From: Listeria swaminathanii
Lineage (GTDB): Bacteria; Bacillota; Bacilli; Lactobacillales; Listeriaceae
Length of the DNA: 64,000 bases
Assembly: GCF_014229645.1 (NCBI RefSeq)
Contig: NZ_JAATOD010000001.1
Location: 992,001-1,056,000 of the forward strand
Reading direction: 5' to 3'
This document shows, one piece after another, positions 51,606 through 61,057 of this stretch. Numbering within the stretch: position 1 is the stretch's first letter; every line of letters begins with the position of its first letter. The notes under the pieces are model-generated. The model did not search any database, had not been told where the DNA came from, and saw nothing but the letters and a program-made list of their open reading frames with translations. The position numbers were made by a program, and so were the translations under genes.

Positions 51606-52520
51606 ATGAACGGCATTATCCCACTGTGGAAAGAACGCGGGATGACAAGTCATGATTGCGTTTTTAAATTAAGAAAAATTTTACATACAAAAAAGGTTGG
51701 ACACACTGGTACGCTTGATCCGGAAGTAGAAGGTGTGCTACCAATTTGTATTGGCCGCGCAACAAAACTCGCGGAATATGTGACCGATGAAGGTAAAGTG
51801 TATGTTGCAGAAATAACGCTAGGCAAATCAACTACAACAGAAGATGCGACTGGTGAAACGGTTATGACCAAAGAGCTAGCAGAAATTTCCGCAGCAGAAC
51901 TTCAAGCGGCACTTACAAAACTCACAGGAAAAATCACCCAAATCCCACCAATGTTTTCTGCTGTAAAAGTTAATGGTAAGAAATTGTATGAATATGCAAG
52001 AGCTGGTATAGAGGTAGAACGACCATCCAGACAAGTGGATATTTATTCGTTAACACGTTTAGATGGCGACACAACGCTAAATGCAACGAATCCAACATTT
52101 CAATTAGAAATTGCTTGTGGAAAAGGTACTTACATCCGCACACTCGCAGTTATGATCGGCGAACTACTAGGCTACCCAGCGCACATGTCCAAACTAGAAC
52201 GAACTCGCAGCGGCTTTTTCCAAAAAGAAGATTGCTTGACGCTCGCAGAAATTGACGAAATGATGCAAGCGAATGATAGCGGCTTTTTATATCCACTTGA
52301 AAAAGGCATTGAATCGATGGCCAAACTTGTCATTGACGAAGAAACTCACGCAAAAGTACTAAATGGCGGACTTTTACCAAAATCAGTCTTTGCTGCAGTG
52401 GAAAATGAACCTCGTGCAGCGCTCATTTTTAATGATAAATTAACCGCAATTTATAAACCTCATCCAGAGAAAAAAGACCTTTGGAAACCAGAGAAGGTTA
52501 TCGAGTTACATCAAGCGTAG
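51606..52520 (+). CDS. truB: tRNA pseudouridine(55) synthase
   Basis: Makes pseudouridine 55 in the T-loop of tRNAs. It has 304 aa. The catalytic aspartate is in KVGHTGTLDPEVEGVLPICIG (GTLDP); KITQIPPMFSAVKVNGKKLYEYAR and CGKGTYIRTLA are conserved, and a C-terminal PUA-like extension follows. ATG at 51606 fits AAGGAGG spacing better than the preceding TTG at 51603. Confidence 0.97.
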   Translation: MNGIIPLWKERGMTSHDCVFKLRKILHTKKVGHTGTLDPEVEGVLPICIGRATKLAEYVTDEGKVYVAEITLGKSTTTEDATGETVMTKELAEISAAELQAALTKLTGKITQIPPMFSAVKVNGKKLYEYARAGIEVERPSRQVDIYSLTRLDGDTTLNATNPTFQLEIACGKGTYIRTLAVMIGELLGYPAHMSKLERTRSGFFQKEDCLTLAEIDEMMQANDSGFLYPLEKGIESMAKLVIDEETHAKVLNGGLLPKSVFAAVENEPRAALIFNDKLTAIYKPHPEKKDLWKPEKVIELHQA

Positions 52521-52523
52521 TTA

Positions 52524-52552
52524 TTGCGACCGCAACTTTCTTATATTATGAT
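52524..52552 (+). promoter_or_regulatory. ribF promoter
   Basis: TTGCGA (52524-52529), 17-nt spacer, TATGAT (52547-52552), 38 nt before ribF. Confidence 0.6.
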
Positions 52553-52590
52553 ATGAGAGGAATTCGAATTTAGAGGAGAAGTGGCAAAAA

Positions 52591-53535
52591 ATGAAGACGA
52601 TATACTTACATCATCCGATTACAACGGACGAGTGGACAGATGTGAAAAAAGTGATGGCGCTCGGCTTTTTCGATGGCGTTCATTTAGGACATCAAGCAGT
52701 TATTAAACAAGCGAAAAAAATCGCTAAACAAAAAGGCCTTCAAACCGCCGTTTTAACTTTTGATCCGCATCCATCTGTCGTTTTAAGCAATATCCGCAAA
52801 CAAGTAAAATATCTTACTCCACTGGAAGATAAAGCTGAAAAAATGGCGGACCTTGGCGTAGATATTATGTATGTAGTTCGCTTTACAACGCAGTTTTCAG
52901 AAATATCCCCACAAGACTTTGTTGATAATTACTTAGTTGCTTTAAATGTGGAACACGTCGTAGCAGGTTTCGATTATTCATACGGCAAAAAAGGTGAAGG
53001 CAAAATGAACGATTTAGCGAACTATGCAAAAGGTCGTTTTGAGGTCACTGTAGTCGACAAACAAACAGCTGCTAGTGATAAAATAAGCTCGACCAACATT
53101 AGACGCGCCATTACAGAAGGCGAACTAGAAGAAGCAAATCAATTATTAGGCTATCCGTACACAACGAAAGGAACTGTCATTCACGGGGATAAACGCGGCA
53201 GAACAATTGGTTTTCCAACAGCGAATATTTTAGTGAATGAAGATTACTTAATTCCAAAACTCGGTGTCTACGCAGTGAAATTCCGTGTAAACGGTGAAAC
53301 GCACTTAGGCATGGCGAGCATTGGCTATAACATCACATTTAAAGATGACCAAGCCCTTTCCATCGAAGTGTATATTCTAGATTTCCACCGCGAAATTTAC
53401 GGCGAAGAAGCAGAAATTGAATGGTATCAATTTTTCCGCCCAGAGCTTAAATTTAATGGCGTAGAAGGTCTGATTGCTCAGCTAGAAAAAGACGAACAAG
53501 ATACAAGAGCTTTTTTTGCTAAATTAGAAGATTAA
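52591..53535 (+). CDS. ribF: Bifunctional riboflavin kinase / FMN adenylyltransferase
   Basis: Makes FMN and FAD from riboflavin. It has 314 aa. The N-terminal FAD synthetase has ALGFFDGVHLGHQAVIKQA and VLTFDPHPSVVL; ISSTNIRRAI closes it. The C-terminal kinase domain has GTVIHGDKRGRTIGFPTANI and the NITF...VEVYILDF strand pair. No FMN riboswitch is seen upstream. Position between truB and rpsO is standard. Confidence 0.97.
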   Translation: MKTIYLHHPITTDEWTDVKKVMALGFFDGVHLGHQAVIKQAKKIAKQKGLQTAVLTFDPHPSVVLSNIRKQVKYLTPLEDKAEKMADLGVDIMYVVRFTTQFSEISPQDFVDNYLVALNVEHVVAGFDYSYGKKGEGKMNDLANYAKGRFEVTVVDKQTAASDKISSTNIRRAITEGELEEANQLLGYPYTTKGTVIHGDKRGRTIGFPTANILVNEDYLIPKLGVYAVKFRVNGETHLGMASIGYNITFKDDQALSIEVYILDFHREIYGEEAEIEWYQFFRPELKFNGVEGLIAQLEKDEQDTRAFFAKLED

Positions 53536-53549
53536 ACGACTATTTCTGC

Positions 53550-53578
53550 TTGCTTTTAGAGCCTAAATAGTGTATCTT
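53550..53578 (+). promoter_or_regulatory. rpsO promoter
   Basis: TTGCTT (53550-53555), 17-nt spacer, TATCTT (53573-53578). The leader of about 90 nt before rpsO could fold, but I could not identify a defined S15-binding structure. Confidence 0.55.
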
Positions 53579-53671
53579 TAAATCTGTACGAACAGAACCA
53601 TTACTTGGCTTTTGCGACTCACCGACGCTTGGCTCAGTAATTGGGGATATTTTAGAAGGAGGTGGAAAGAA

Positions 53672-53941
53672 ATGGCTTTAACTCAAGAACGCAAAAATGA
53701 AATTATTGCAGAGTACCGTGTCCATGATACAGATACTGGTTCACCAGAAGTACAAATCGCTGTATTAACTGCTGAAATCAATAGCTTAAATGAACACGTT
53801 CGCGTACACAAAAAAGATCATCACTCTTACCGTGGATTAATGAAAATGGTAGGTCACCGTCGTAACCTATTAACTTACCTACGTAAAAAAGATGTTCAAC
53901 GTTACCGCGAACTTATCAAACGTTTAGGTTTACGTCGATAA
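53672..53941 (+). CDS. rpsO: Ribosomal protein S15
   Basis: Primary 16S rRNA-binding protein, 89 aa, the standard length. Contains [44 protein letters not shown] and [12 protein letters not shown]. The start is ATG at 53672 with an AAGGAGGTGG site; the longer frame from 53612 runs back through the leader and is unlikely. Confidence 0.98.
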   Translation: MALTQERKNEIIAEYRVHDTDTGSPEVQIAVLTAEINSLNEHVRVHKKDHHSYRGLMKMVGHRRNLLTYLRKKDVQRYRELIKRLGLRR

Positions 53942-53951
53942 AAACCAGACG

Positions 53952-53985
53952 AAAGCGGGATACCAAAAGTTCCCGCTTTTTTTTG
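53952..53985 (+). terminator. Terminator after rpsO
   Basis: Stem AAAGCGGGA / TCCCGCTTT with T8. Some read-through into pnp is likely since no strong pnp promoter was found. Confidence 0.88.
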
Positions 53986-54039
53986 AGTATTAAGTATACT
54001 AAATTTTGGAAAACACGGCGAAGAAATGAAACTTTATCG

Positions 54040-54099
54040 CATGAATCCAAAAACGTGCTTTAAAAAATTGGCTGTTTTTAGCAGGTTTTTGGATTCATG
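54040..54099 (+). promoter_or_regulatory. pnp leader hairpin
   Basis: Perfect 15-bp inverted repeat CATGAATCCAAAAAC (54040-54054) / GTTTTTGGATTCATG (54085-54099) with a 30-nt loop and no T tract after it, 89 nt before pnp. It is not a terminator. A double-stranded leader of this type is an RNase III entry point in E. coli pnp autoregulation; the same is inferred here. Confidence 0.7.
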
Positions 54100-54188
54100 T
54101 GTGCTTTAGAAAATCTAAAGTGTGCGTGAACATTCTTATGCATGGTAAAGTTTCTGGTTCGTGTTTCCTAATCAAAGGAGATTAAAAT

Positions 54189-56360
54189 ATGTCTGAAAAA
54201 CAAGTGTTTTCAACAGAATGGGCAGGTAAAACATTATCTGTTGAAGTAGGTCAATTAGCAAAACAAGCAAGCGGGGCAGCATTAATTCGTTATGGTGATA
54301 CTGTCGTTTTAACAGCAGCAGTAGGTTCTAAAAAACCACGTCCAGGTGACTTTTTCCCACTAACAGTTAACTATGAAGAAAAAATGTATTCCGTTGGTAA
54401 AGTTCCCGGTGGATTCTTAAAACGTGAAGGACGTCCAAGCGACCGTGCAACATTAACTGCACGCCTAATTGACCGTCCAATCCGTCCATTATTTGCAGAA
54501 GGTTTCCGTAATGAAGTTCAAATTACTTCTACTGTTTTCAGTGTGGATCAAGATTGTTCTCCAGAAATGGCAGCAATGCTTGGATCTTCTGTAGCATTAG
54601 TTATTTCTGATATTCCATTTGAAGGACCAATCGCTGGTGTTGACGTTGGTCGTATTGACGGGAAATACGTTATTAACCCAACAATCGAGCAAGCAGAAAA
54701 AAGCGATATTAGCTTAACTGTTGCAGGAACTTATGATGCTATCAACATGGTAGAAGCTGGAGCGAAAGAAGTTTCAGAAGAAGCAATGCTAGAAGCAATC
54801 ATGTTTGGTCACGAAGAAATTAAACGTCTTTGTGAATTCCAACAACAAATCATCGCTGCCGTTGGTAAAGAAAAACGCGAAATCGAACTTTTTGTTAGCG
54901 ATCCTGAACTTGAAGCAGAAGTAAAAGCAGCAAGTGAAGGCAAAATGAAAACAGCTATCAAAACAGAAGAGAAAAAAGCGCGTGAAGCTGCAATTGATGA
55001 TGTAAAAGAAGAAATTTTAGAAAGCTATAAAGCGAAAGAATTAGAAAATGAATCTGAAATTCTTAGCGAAGTAGCTCATATTCTTGAAATGATTGAAAAA
55101 GACGAAATGCGTCGTCTAATTTCTCAAGACAAAATCCGTCCAGATGGCCGTAAAGTAAACGAAATTCGCCCGCTTTCTTCTGAAGTTGGCATGCTTCCAC
55201 GTGTCCATGGTTCTGGTTTATTCACTCGTGGCCAAACACAAGCTCTAAGCGTATGTACTCTGGCACCGCTTCGTGAACACCAAATCATTGATGGTCTAGG
55301 AACAGAAGAATATAAACGCTTTATGCACCATTACAATTTCCCGCAATTCAGTGTTGGAGAAACTGGTCCTCGTCGTGCCCCGGGTCGTCGTGAAATCGGT
55401 CACGGTGCATTAGGTGAACGTGCATTGCAATATGTTATTCCTTCCGAAGAGGAATTCCCATACACAATCCGTTTAGTATCAGAAGTTCTTGAATCTAACG
55501 GATCTAGCTCTCAAGCAAGTATTTGTGGTTCTACACTTGCAATGCTTGACGCTGGTGTTCCAATTAAAGCACCAGTTGCAGGTATCGCGATGGGTCTTGT
55601 AAAACTTGGCGATGACTACACAATCCTTTCTGATATCCAAGGTATGGAAGATCACTTTGGCGATATGGACTTTAAAGTTGCTGGTACAAAAGACGGTATT
55701 ACAGCACTTCAAATGGACATCAAAATCGATGGCTTGAGCCGTCAAATTTTGGACGAAGCATTAACACAAGCAAAAGAAGGACGCTTACACATTCTAGAAC
55801 ACTTAACTAGCACAATTAGCGCACCTCGTGAAGAACTTTCTGCTTATGCTCCAAAAATTATTACACTTAACATCAAACCAGAGAAAATTAAAGATGTTAT
55901 CGGACCTGGTGGAAAACAAATCAATGCAATCATCGAAGAAACTGGCGTAAAAATTGATATCGAACAAGATGGTACAGTTTACATTGCTTCCCAAGATCAA
56001 GCAATGAACCGTAAAGCTATTGCCATCATCGAAGACATCGTTCGTGAAGTAGTAGTCGGAGAAGTTTACACTGGTAAAGTTCGTCGTATCGAAAAATTTG
56101 GCGCATTTGTTGAATTATTCAAAGGTACAGACGGTTTAGTCCATATCTCTGAATTAGCACATGAACGTGTTGGTAAAGTAGAAGATATCCTTAAACTTGG
56201 CGATGAAGTTACTGTTAAAGTTATCGAAGTAGACCAACAAGGTCGCGTTAACTTATCACGTAAAGCTTTGCTTGAGAAAAAAGAACAACCAGAAGGCGAC
56301 AAAAAACCACAAGCAGAGAAAAAATTCTACCCAAAAACGAAAAAACCAGAATCTAAATAA
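54189..56360 (+). CDS. pnp: Polyribonucleotide nucleotidyltransferase (PNPase)
   Basis: 3'-5' phosphorolytic RNA exonuclease, trimeric, part of the RNA degradation machinery. It has 723 aa: two RNase PH domains (the second has [13 protein letters not shown] and [19 protein letters not shown]), an alpha-helical linker, a KH domain ([23 protein letters not shown]), an S1 domain ([28 protein letters not shown]) and a lysine-rich tail. AAAGGAG precedes the ATG. Confidence 0.98.
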   Translation: MSEKQVFSTEWAGKTLSVEVGQLAKQASGAALIRYGDTVVLTAAVGSKKPRPGDFFPLTVNYEEKMYSVGKVPGGFLKREGRPSDRATLTARLIDRPIRPLFAEGFRNEVQITSTVFSVDQDCSPEMAAMLGSSVALVISDIPFEGPIAGVDVGRIDGKYVINPTIEQAEKSDISLTVAGTYDAINMVEAGAKEVSEEAMLEAIMFGHEEIKRLCEFQQQIIAAVGKEKREIELFVSDPELEAEVKAASEGKMKTAIKTEEKKAREAAIDDVKEEILESYKAKELENESEILSEVAHILEMIEKDEMRRLISQDKIRPDGRKVNEIRPLSSEVGMLPRVHGSGLFTRGQTQALSVCTLAPLREHQIIDGLGTEEYKRFMHHYNFPQFSVGETGPRRAPGRREIGHGALGERALQYVIPSEEEFPYTIRLVSEVLESNGSSSQASICGSTLAMLDAGVPIKAPVAGIAMGLVKLGDDYTILSDIQGMEDHFGDMDFKVAGTKDGITALQMDIKIDGLSRQILDEALTQAKEGRLHILEHLTSTISAPREELSAYAPKIITLNIKPEKIKDVIGPGGKQINAIIEETGVKIDIEQDGTVYIASQDQAMNRKAIAIIEDIVREVVVGEVYTGKVRRIEKFGAFVELFKGTDGLVHISELAHERVGKVEDILKLGDEVTVKVIEVDQQGRVNLSRKALLEKKEQPEGDKKPQAEKKFYPKTKKPESK

Positions 56361-56364
56361 CATA

Positions 56365-56398
56365 AAAAGCAAGTAGCTCAGGCTACTTGCTTTTTTTT
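56365..56398. terminator. Bidirectional terminator between pnp and rsgA
   Basis: Perfect stem AAAAGCAAGTAGC / GCTACTTGCTTTT with a tight loop, A run before and T8 after; it ends next to the converging rsgA stop codon. Confidence 0.92.
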
Positions 56399-56400
56399 AA

Positions 56401-57441
56401 CTATTTTTTTGGACGGGTTTTAATATGTTTTCGCATTGATTTTTGAATAACTTTCCTGCGGTCAAGTTCTTGTTTAGCAAGAGCAGGGCTGTTTTTTCGC
56501 GCATGATAAGCCATTTCACGCTGCAATTTCAACCAGTTTTCGTAGTGTTGCATAGATAAACTGCCATCATCTAAAGCAACTTGAACAGCGCAACCAGGTT
56601 CTTGTGTATGGGAGCAATCATGGAAACGACATCCCTCGGCTAATGCCTCTACATCTGAAAAAGTTGTCTCTAACCCGGCTTGATTCAAACCAACCCCGAA
56701 TTCGCGCATTCCCGGCGTATCAATCACAATCCAACCATTATCAAGCAAATGCATTTCTCGGTGCGTAGTAGTATGTTTTCCTTTACTGTCATCTTCGCGA
56801 ATACCAGCAGTTTTCATTAAATCAGCACCAGCAAGTGAATTAATAAAGGAAGATTTGCCAACACCAGAAGATCCAAGTAAAACAAGGGTGCTATTAGGCT
56901 TCAAATCGCGTTCTAAAGCTTCAAAACCATTATGCGATAAATTATCCACATAATATGCTGGAACGCCATAAGCGACAGTTTCAAGCTGCTGAGCATAGGA
57001 AGCTAAATCTTCTGCTAAGTCTGCTTTGGTTAAAATGATAATCGGCGTAGCGCCACTATCCCAAGCGACCGTTAAATATCGTTCTAAACGATTCAAATTA
57101 AAGTCATAATTTAAACTCATCACAATAAGCGCATAATCAAAATTCGCCGCAATCAACTGTTCCTCTGAATCCTTATTCATTCGAGTAAAAACCGTTTTTC
57201 GCTCTAATACCGAGAGAATTTGCGCTTCATTGCTAACTTCTACAAAATCACCAACTGCAGGCAGGGCAGTAGCGGATAATTCATAAAAATTCCCACGCTT
57301 GAGTGAGGCTAAAAATTCACCATCTTCAGTAATCACTCGGTAATAATCTCTGAAAACCGCAGTAACTCTACCATAAGAGGAGGTAGTAGCTATGTCTTGC
57401 TCTTTAAAAAAACTTGTAAAACCATATGTTTCTAGTATCAA
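56401..57441 (-). CDS. rsgA: Circularly permuted GTPase RsgA (second-type paralogue)
   Basis: Acts in late 30S subunit assembly. It has 346 aa. An N-terminal OB fold (YGRVTAVFRDYYRVITEDGEFLAS) precedes the permuted G domain in the order G4 TKAD, G1 GSSGVGKSS, G3 DTPGMREFG. The C-terminal zinc finger has CRFHDCSHTQEPGC. It is longer than the typical Bacillus YloQ (about 298 aa) and is not next to prkC/rpe, so this is likely the second RsgA of Listeria; the classical copy is expected elsewhere. Confidence 0.93.
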   Translation of the reverse strand: MILETYGFTSFFKEQDIATTSSYGRVTAVFRDYYRVITEDGEFLASLKRGNFYELSATALPAVGDFVEVSNEAQILSVLERKTVFTRMNKDSEEQLIAANFDYALIVMSLNYDFNLNRLERYLTVAWDSGATPIIILTKADLAEDLASYAQQLETVAYGVPAYYVDNLSHNGFEALERDLKPNSTLVLLGSSGVGKSSFINSLAGADLMKTAGIREDDSKGKHTTTHREMHLLDNGWIVIDTPGMREFGVGLNQAGLETTFSDVEALAEGCRFHDCSHTQEPGCAVQVALDDGSLSMQHYENWLKLQREMAYHARKNSPALAKQELDRRKVIQKSMRKHIKTRPKK

Positions 57442-57562
57442 TTTTTCCGCTCCTTTTTTGTTGGGAGCATTCTATAGGTAAAATACCCCCGTTTTAGTTA
57501 TGAGGTTATTCATTTTTACATTTGCCATAATTCATCATCCTTTCTTTCTTAAATAATAACAT

Positions 57563-57600
57563 AAAAAAGGAAACAAGCTCTATACTTGTTTCCTTTTTTT
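57563..57600. terminator. Terminator downstream of the MltG-like gene
   Basis: Perfect 15-bp stem AAAAAAGGAAACAAG / CTTGTTTCCTTTTTT with a 7-nt loop; works in both orientations. It serves the minus-strand gene that ends at 57603. The stretch 57442-57562 holds no other recognised site. Confidence 0.88.
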
Positions 57601-57602
57601 AA

Positions 57603-58082
57603 TTAATTTTTATGTGCTAAAATTTTAGCAATTGTTTCATAGCTCATATCACTTTTGAGAGTATAGCTACCATCACGAATGTACTTTTCGTAATTATTGT
57701 CTCGTAAGTATTTATCGAAATCTGAAGAACTCTTAACAATACCATTTGCTTGAAGTTCATCACCAGCTTTAGAAGATGGATCTCCACTAGAAATTGTTAA
57801 AGTATAACTTTTAACTTTTTTCGCTTCTTCAGCTTTCTTTTTAGCAGCGTCATCTGCTTTTTTCTTCGCTTCAGTTTCTTTTGCTTTTTCCACTTCTTGC
57901 TCAGCTAATAATTTTTCGTATTTGGTTTTCCATGTGCTTGAATTTTCATCAGAACCAGCTTTTGTTGATGCGGCTTTTGTTTCATCTGCTTTAGTCTGAG
58001 TCGAGAAAAACTGATTATAAACCAGTAAGACAACAGCAGATATTAAGAAACCTAGCGCCAACATCCGTAAGTTTTTCTTCAC
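57603..58082 (-). CDS. Membrane-anchored protein with MltG/LysM-like domain
   Basis: 159 aa. A transmembrane helix at about 7-25 (LALGFLISAVVLLVYNQFF) is followed by an extracytoplasmic Lys/Glu/Ala-rich coiled-coil stretch (about 50-90) and a C-terminal domain (YTLTISSGDPSSKAGDELQANGIVKSSSDFDKYL ...) similar to the LysM-like part of MltG (YceG) endolytic transglycosylases. The catalytic transglycosylase part is absent, so it is not an enzyme by itself. It resembles the Bacillus YqzC family by position. Function unknown; a cell-wall role is plausible. Probably in an operon with the upstream 118-aa gene (27-nt gap). Confidence 0.78.
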   Translation of the reverse strand: MKKNLRMLALGFLISAVVLLVYNQFFSTQTKADETKAASTKAGSDENSSTWKTKYEKLLAEQEVEKAKETEAKKKADDAAKKKAEEAKKVKSYTLTISSGDPSSKAGDELQANGIVKSSSDFDKYLRDNNYEKYIRDGSYTLKSDMSYETIAKILAHKN

Positions 58083-58109
58083 AGATAGGCTCCTCCTTTA
58101 AAATTTAAA

Positions 58110-58466
58110 TCAATGTTTCAAATATTCTTCAATGATTTTTTCTACTTCTTCTTTAGGCAAGGATGACTGTTCGGCAATTTCTGATGTAACGATTCCAGAA
58201 GTATAAAGTGTAATCACTTGTTTTTTCATCAATTCGCGAACTTTAGGACTATCAGGAACTTGCTCGGCTTCAACGCTTGGGCTATCCATTTTCATTGCTT
58301 TTTCTAGTTCAGTGACACGTTGTTTTAGTTCAAAGTTTTCTTGCATCCACTGAGCAGCAACATCTTCCAGTTCTTTTTCTAATTGTTTATTGTCACCTTT
58401 TTGAAGAAATGAGATAACAAATAGCGCAATAGCAGCAATTAGTAAGATAATTATGACTGTGGTCAT
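58110..58466 (-). CDS. Small membrane protein, YqzD-like
   Basis: 118 aa. An N-terminal helix (VIIILLIAAIALFVISFL) is followed by a cytosolic coiled coil (KQLEKELEDVAAQWMQENFELKQRVTELEKAM) and a C-terminal helix-turn-helix-like segment (GIVTSEIAEQSSLPKEEVEKIIEEYL). The start ATG at 58466 (MTTVII) is chosen; upstream frame residues look non-coding. The Shine-Dalgarno GAGAGGTG lies rather far upstream. Function unknown; it is co-oriented with the next gene. Confidence 0.75.
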   Translation of the reverse strand: MTTVIIILLIAAIALFVISFLQKGDNKQLEKELEDVAAQWMQENFELKQRVTELEKAMKMDSPSVEAEQVPDSPKVRELMKKQVITLYTSGIVTSEIAEQSSLPKEEVEKIIEEYLKH

Positions 58467-58584
58467 GGGTTTTATACACACCTCTCTTCCATAAACTCTA
58501 CTACTAGTTATAGCATAATTTACCTTAAAACACCATCCGAAATAAGGTTTTGTAAAGAAAATAAAAAGAAAATGCATAGAGTCC

Positions 58585-58613
58585 TTGCAACAACTCTTTA
58601 AAAATGATATTAT
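58585..58613 (+). promoter_or_regulatory. rpmG promoter
   Basis: TTGCAA (58585-58590), 17-nt spacer, TATTAT (58608-58613). Confidence 0.65.
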
Positions 58614-58663
58614 TATACAGGTTTAGTAAATAAATTCGTCAGTCGGAGTTGGAGGGAAAAATA

Positions 58664-58813
58664 ATGCGCGTTAATATTACTTTAGAATGCACTGAATGCG
58701 GTGATCGTAATTATATCACTACTAAAAATAAGCGTGAAAATCCGGAACGTATTGAATTAAAAAAATATTGTCCAAGATTGCGCCGTGTAACTTTACACCG
58801 CGAAACTAAGTAA
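58664..58813 (+). CDS. rpmG: Ribosomal protein L33
   Basis: 49 aa. Sequence begins [20 protein letters not shown] and ends [15 protein letters not shown]. Cys9 and Cys12 form a CXXC, but the second zinc pair is reduced to Cys36 (YCPRL, with Leu at 39), so the usual four-cysteine ribbon is incomplete. GGAGGGAA precedes the ATG at 58664. It is monocistronic with its own promoter and terminator. Confidence 0.96.
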   Translation: MRVNITLECTECGDRNYITTKNKRENPERIELKKYCPRLRRVTLHRETK

Positions 58814-58845
58814 GCAGCAGGATCTCCATTCTGTTGCTTTTTTTA
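58814..58845 (+). terminator. Terminator after rpmG
   Basis: Stem AGCAGCAGGA / TTCTGTTGCT with wobble pairs and T7; starts right after the stop codon. Confidence 0.8.
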
Positions 58846-58868
58846 TTAGCCAAAAGGGGGAAGTCAAG

Positions 58869-59408
58869 ATGGAAGACAAACGCCTAATTAGAGAGAAGAT
58901 TTTACGTAATTTAAATAGCATCGATAAAGTAGAACATCGCGAACGTTCTATTAAATTAGCAGAAAAACTATTCTTATTACCAGAATGGAAAAATGCTAAG
59001 GTGATTGGTATAACTTTAGCAAGACATCCTGAAATTGAAACAGAAACAATTATCCTGCAAGCGAAAAAAGAAAACAAAACAGTTTTAATTCCAAAAACAT
59101 ATTATCCTAGCAGAAAAATGGAATTTAAAAAGATGGATTCCGTACATCCACTTGTAAAAACAAAGTTCGGTATTTTAGAACCTAATGAATTAGCGGAGAC
59201 GGTGGCTAAAAATGAGATCGACTTACTAATCGTTCCAGGTGTTGCTTTCAATAAAGACCACTATAGAATCGGCTTTGGCGGCGGATTTTACGACAGGTTC
59301 CTAACTGATTTTGAAGAGGCGACAGTATCTTTATACTTATATGAACAAAAAATGGAGTTTATGCCAGAAAGCCATGATAAACCAGTTTCTATCTTAATTG
59401 AAGGATAA
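58869..59408 (+). CDS. 5-formyltetrahydrofolate cyclo-ligase
   Basis: Converts 5-formyl-THF to methenyl-THF with ATP. It has 179 aa. Motifs: the N-terminal RLIREKILRNL helix, IGITLARHPEIET, PKTYYPSRKMEF, the substrate loop DLLIVPGVAFNKDHYRIGFGGGFYDRFL. The start ATG follows AAAGGGGG. Also named yqgN in Bacillus, where it likewise precedes the rhomboid gene. Confidence 0.95.
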   Translation: MEDKRLIREKILRNLNSIDKVEHRERSIKLAEKLFLLPEWKNAKVIGITLARHPEIETETIILQAKKENKTVLIPKTYYPSRKMEFKKMDSVHPLVKTKFGILEPNELAETVAKNEIDLLIVPGVAFNKDHYRIGFGGGFYDRFLTDFEEATVSLYLYEQKMEFMPESHDKPVSILIEG

Positions 59409-59432
59409 GGAAAAATAATTCTATAGAAAATA

Positions 59433-59461
59433 GGGTGGATTGTTTACAACACCCTTTTTTT
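59433..59461 (+). terminator. Terminator after the cyclo-ligase gene
   Basis: Short stem AGGGTG / CACCCT with a 12-nt loop and T8. Confidence 0.75.
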
Positions 59462-59471
59462 TGCGTATAGT
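59444..59471 (+). promoter_or_regulatory. gluP promoter
   Basis: TTTACA (59444-59449), 16-nt spacer, TATAGT (59466-59471), overlapping the preceding terminator. Confidence 0.42.
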
Positions 59472-59506
59472 AGTAAATATAATTTGTAATGAAAGCAGGG
59501 AATTTT

Positions 59507-61045
59507 TTGAGCTTCCAAGAACAATATGTCTTCTGGCGCCTAACTAATTATTTCTTGGGTGTTGAAAAATACCGTTTAATCCATCTTCATGAGGAGAAAC
59601 AAGAACTTTGGTTAGAAAATACAAGCCAGAAAAAGAGACCAGTCATTCGTATCCAAATGAAAGAACTAAGTTGGGCTAATGTGGTGGAACGCGATGTGAC
59701 ACACACTTTACATGTTACTGAAAATCTTCGTAAGCAAATGGGGCGCTTGAAACTGCCTCTTGTGAATATTTATATAACACCATTTGAACCAATGGGTGAT
59801 ATTTCGCCTTTTTTTGGACAGGCCATTGCATCTCCAAATGAAAAAGTGAAACTAGAAAATATTTTACTAGCGAACGAACAGATGAGAGAGCATCTAGATA
59901 TACTTATTGAAACCTTAGAATTACCCGAAGAAGCTTTTATACTTCCAGATGAAATAACAAAAGAACTAGTATCAAAAGAGCGAGAACAAGTAATCGCATA
60001 TATAACTACCAAAGTAAATGAAGAACAAAAAGTTGCCAGAAATTCAAAACCAATCGTTACATTTACTTTCATTGGACTTTTAATCGCAGCATTTTTGTGG
60101 ATAGCTTTCCAAGGCGGAACGGCGAATTCGTTCAACTTAATTAAATGGGGTGGGAAATTCAATCCACTTATTTATGCAGGTGAATGGTGGCGCTTTATTT
60201 CACCAATCTTCCTCCACAGCGGATTAATGCATTTAGCCTCCAATGCGATTATGTTATACATTGTTGGTGCATGGGCAGAGCGTATTTATGGTAAATGGCG
60301 TTATATCCTAATTCTTCTTCTAGGAGGGATTTGCGGAAATATAGCCAGCTTTGCGCTAAATATGAATTTATCTGTTGGTGCCAGTACCGCAGTCTTTGCT
60401 GTAATGGGAGCACTACTTTATTTAGTTGTTTTAAAACCAAATCTATATGCAAAAACAATTGGTGTCAGTATTGCCTCGCTTGTCGCAATCAATTTGCTAA
60501 TCGATGTATTCTCTACGCAAATTGATATTGCTGGACATATTGGTGGATTAGTTGGTGGTTTCTTGCTTGCGGGCGCGTTATCACTACCAAAACAATTTTT
60601 CCATTGGCGCCGAATTGCATACGGTATTTCTTTATTAGCAGTAACGATTTTATTTTTATATTTTGGCTACCAAAAAGGAGAACGACCATACGATCCAATG
60701 CAAGCTAATGTAGCTGTGCAGCAATATCTGCAAGAACAAAATGAAAAAGAAGCAACGAAAATCACAGATACTCTAATTGCAAGCGGAAGCGCTGATGGCT
60801 ACTCCTATACTTATGCCGCATCTATGGCTTTACAAAACAAGCAAGTAGATAAGGCGGAAGCGATGGCTAAAGAAGCAATTAGTATGGATAAAGACATCCC
60901 AGAGGCCCATTATTATTTATCCGTTTGCTACAGATTAAAAGGCGATATGCCGAATGCGATTAAAGAAGCAAACAGTGCCAGACAGTTATCGAGCAATCCA
61001 TTTTTTGATTCTTATTACGATGAGTTAGAAAATATCAAAGAATAA
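59507..61045 (+). CDS. gluP: Rhomboid serine protease GluP (YqgP) with C-terminal TPR
   Basis: Intramembrane protease, 512 aa. An N-terminal cytosolic domain of about 180 residues is followed by a seven-helix rhomboid core: WWRFISPIFLHSGLMHLASNAI, catalytic serine in GASTAVFAVMGALL and catalytic histidine in AGHIGGLVGGF. A C-terminal TPR-like helical region follows (GYSYTYAASMALQNKQVDKAEAMAKEAIS). TTG at 59507 is chosen because GCAGGGA sits 6 nt before it; ATG at 59489 has no site. Bacillus YqgP takes part in membrane-protein quality control with FtsH and Mg transport. Confidence 0.94.
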   Translation: MSFQEQYVFWRLTNYFLGVEKYRLIHLHEEKQELWLENTSQKKRPVIRIQMKELSWANVVERDVTHTLHVTENLRKQMGRLKLPLVNIYITPFEPMGDISPFFGQAIASPNEKVKLENILLANEQMREHLDILIETLELPEEAFILPDEITKELVSKEREQVIAYITTKVNEEQKVARNSKPIVTFTFIGLLIAAFLWIAFQGGTANSFNLIKWGGKFNPLIYAGEWWRFISPIFLHSGLMHLASNAIMLYIVGAWAERIYGKWRYILILLLGGICGNIASFALNMNLSVGASTAVFAVMGALLYLVVLKPNLYAKTIGVSIASLVAINLLIDVFSTQIDIAGHIGGLVGGFLLAGALSLPKQFFHWRRIAYGISLLAVTILFLYFGYQKGERPYDPMQANVAVQQYLQEQNEKEATKITDTLIASGSADGYSYTYAASMALQNKQVDKAEAMAKEAISMDKDIPEAHYYLSVCYRLKGDMPNAIKEANSARQLSSNPFFDSYYDELENIKE

Positions 61046-61057
61046 GAGGTTTTTAAT

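Noticed and set aside
57442..57562. SigB-like GGGGGTATTTT on the minus strand before rsgA
   Set aside because: No GTTT element at the required distance upstream.
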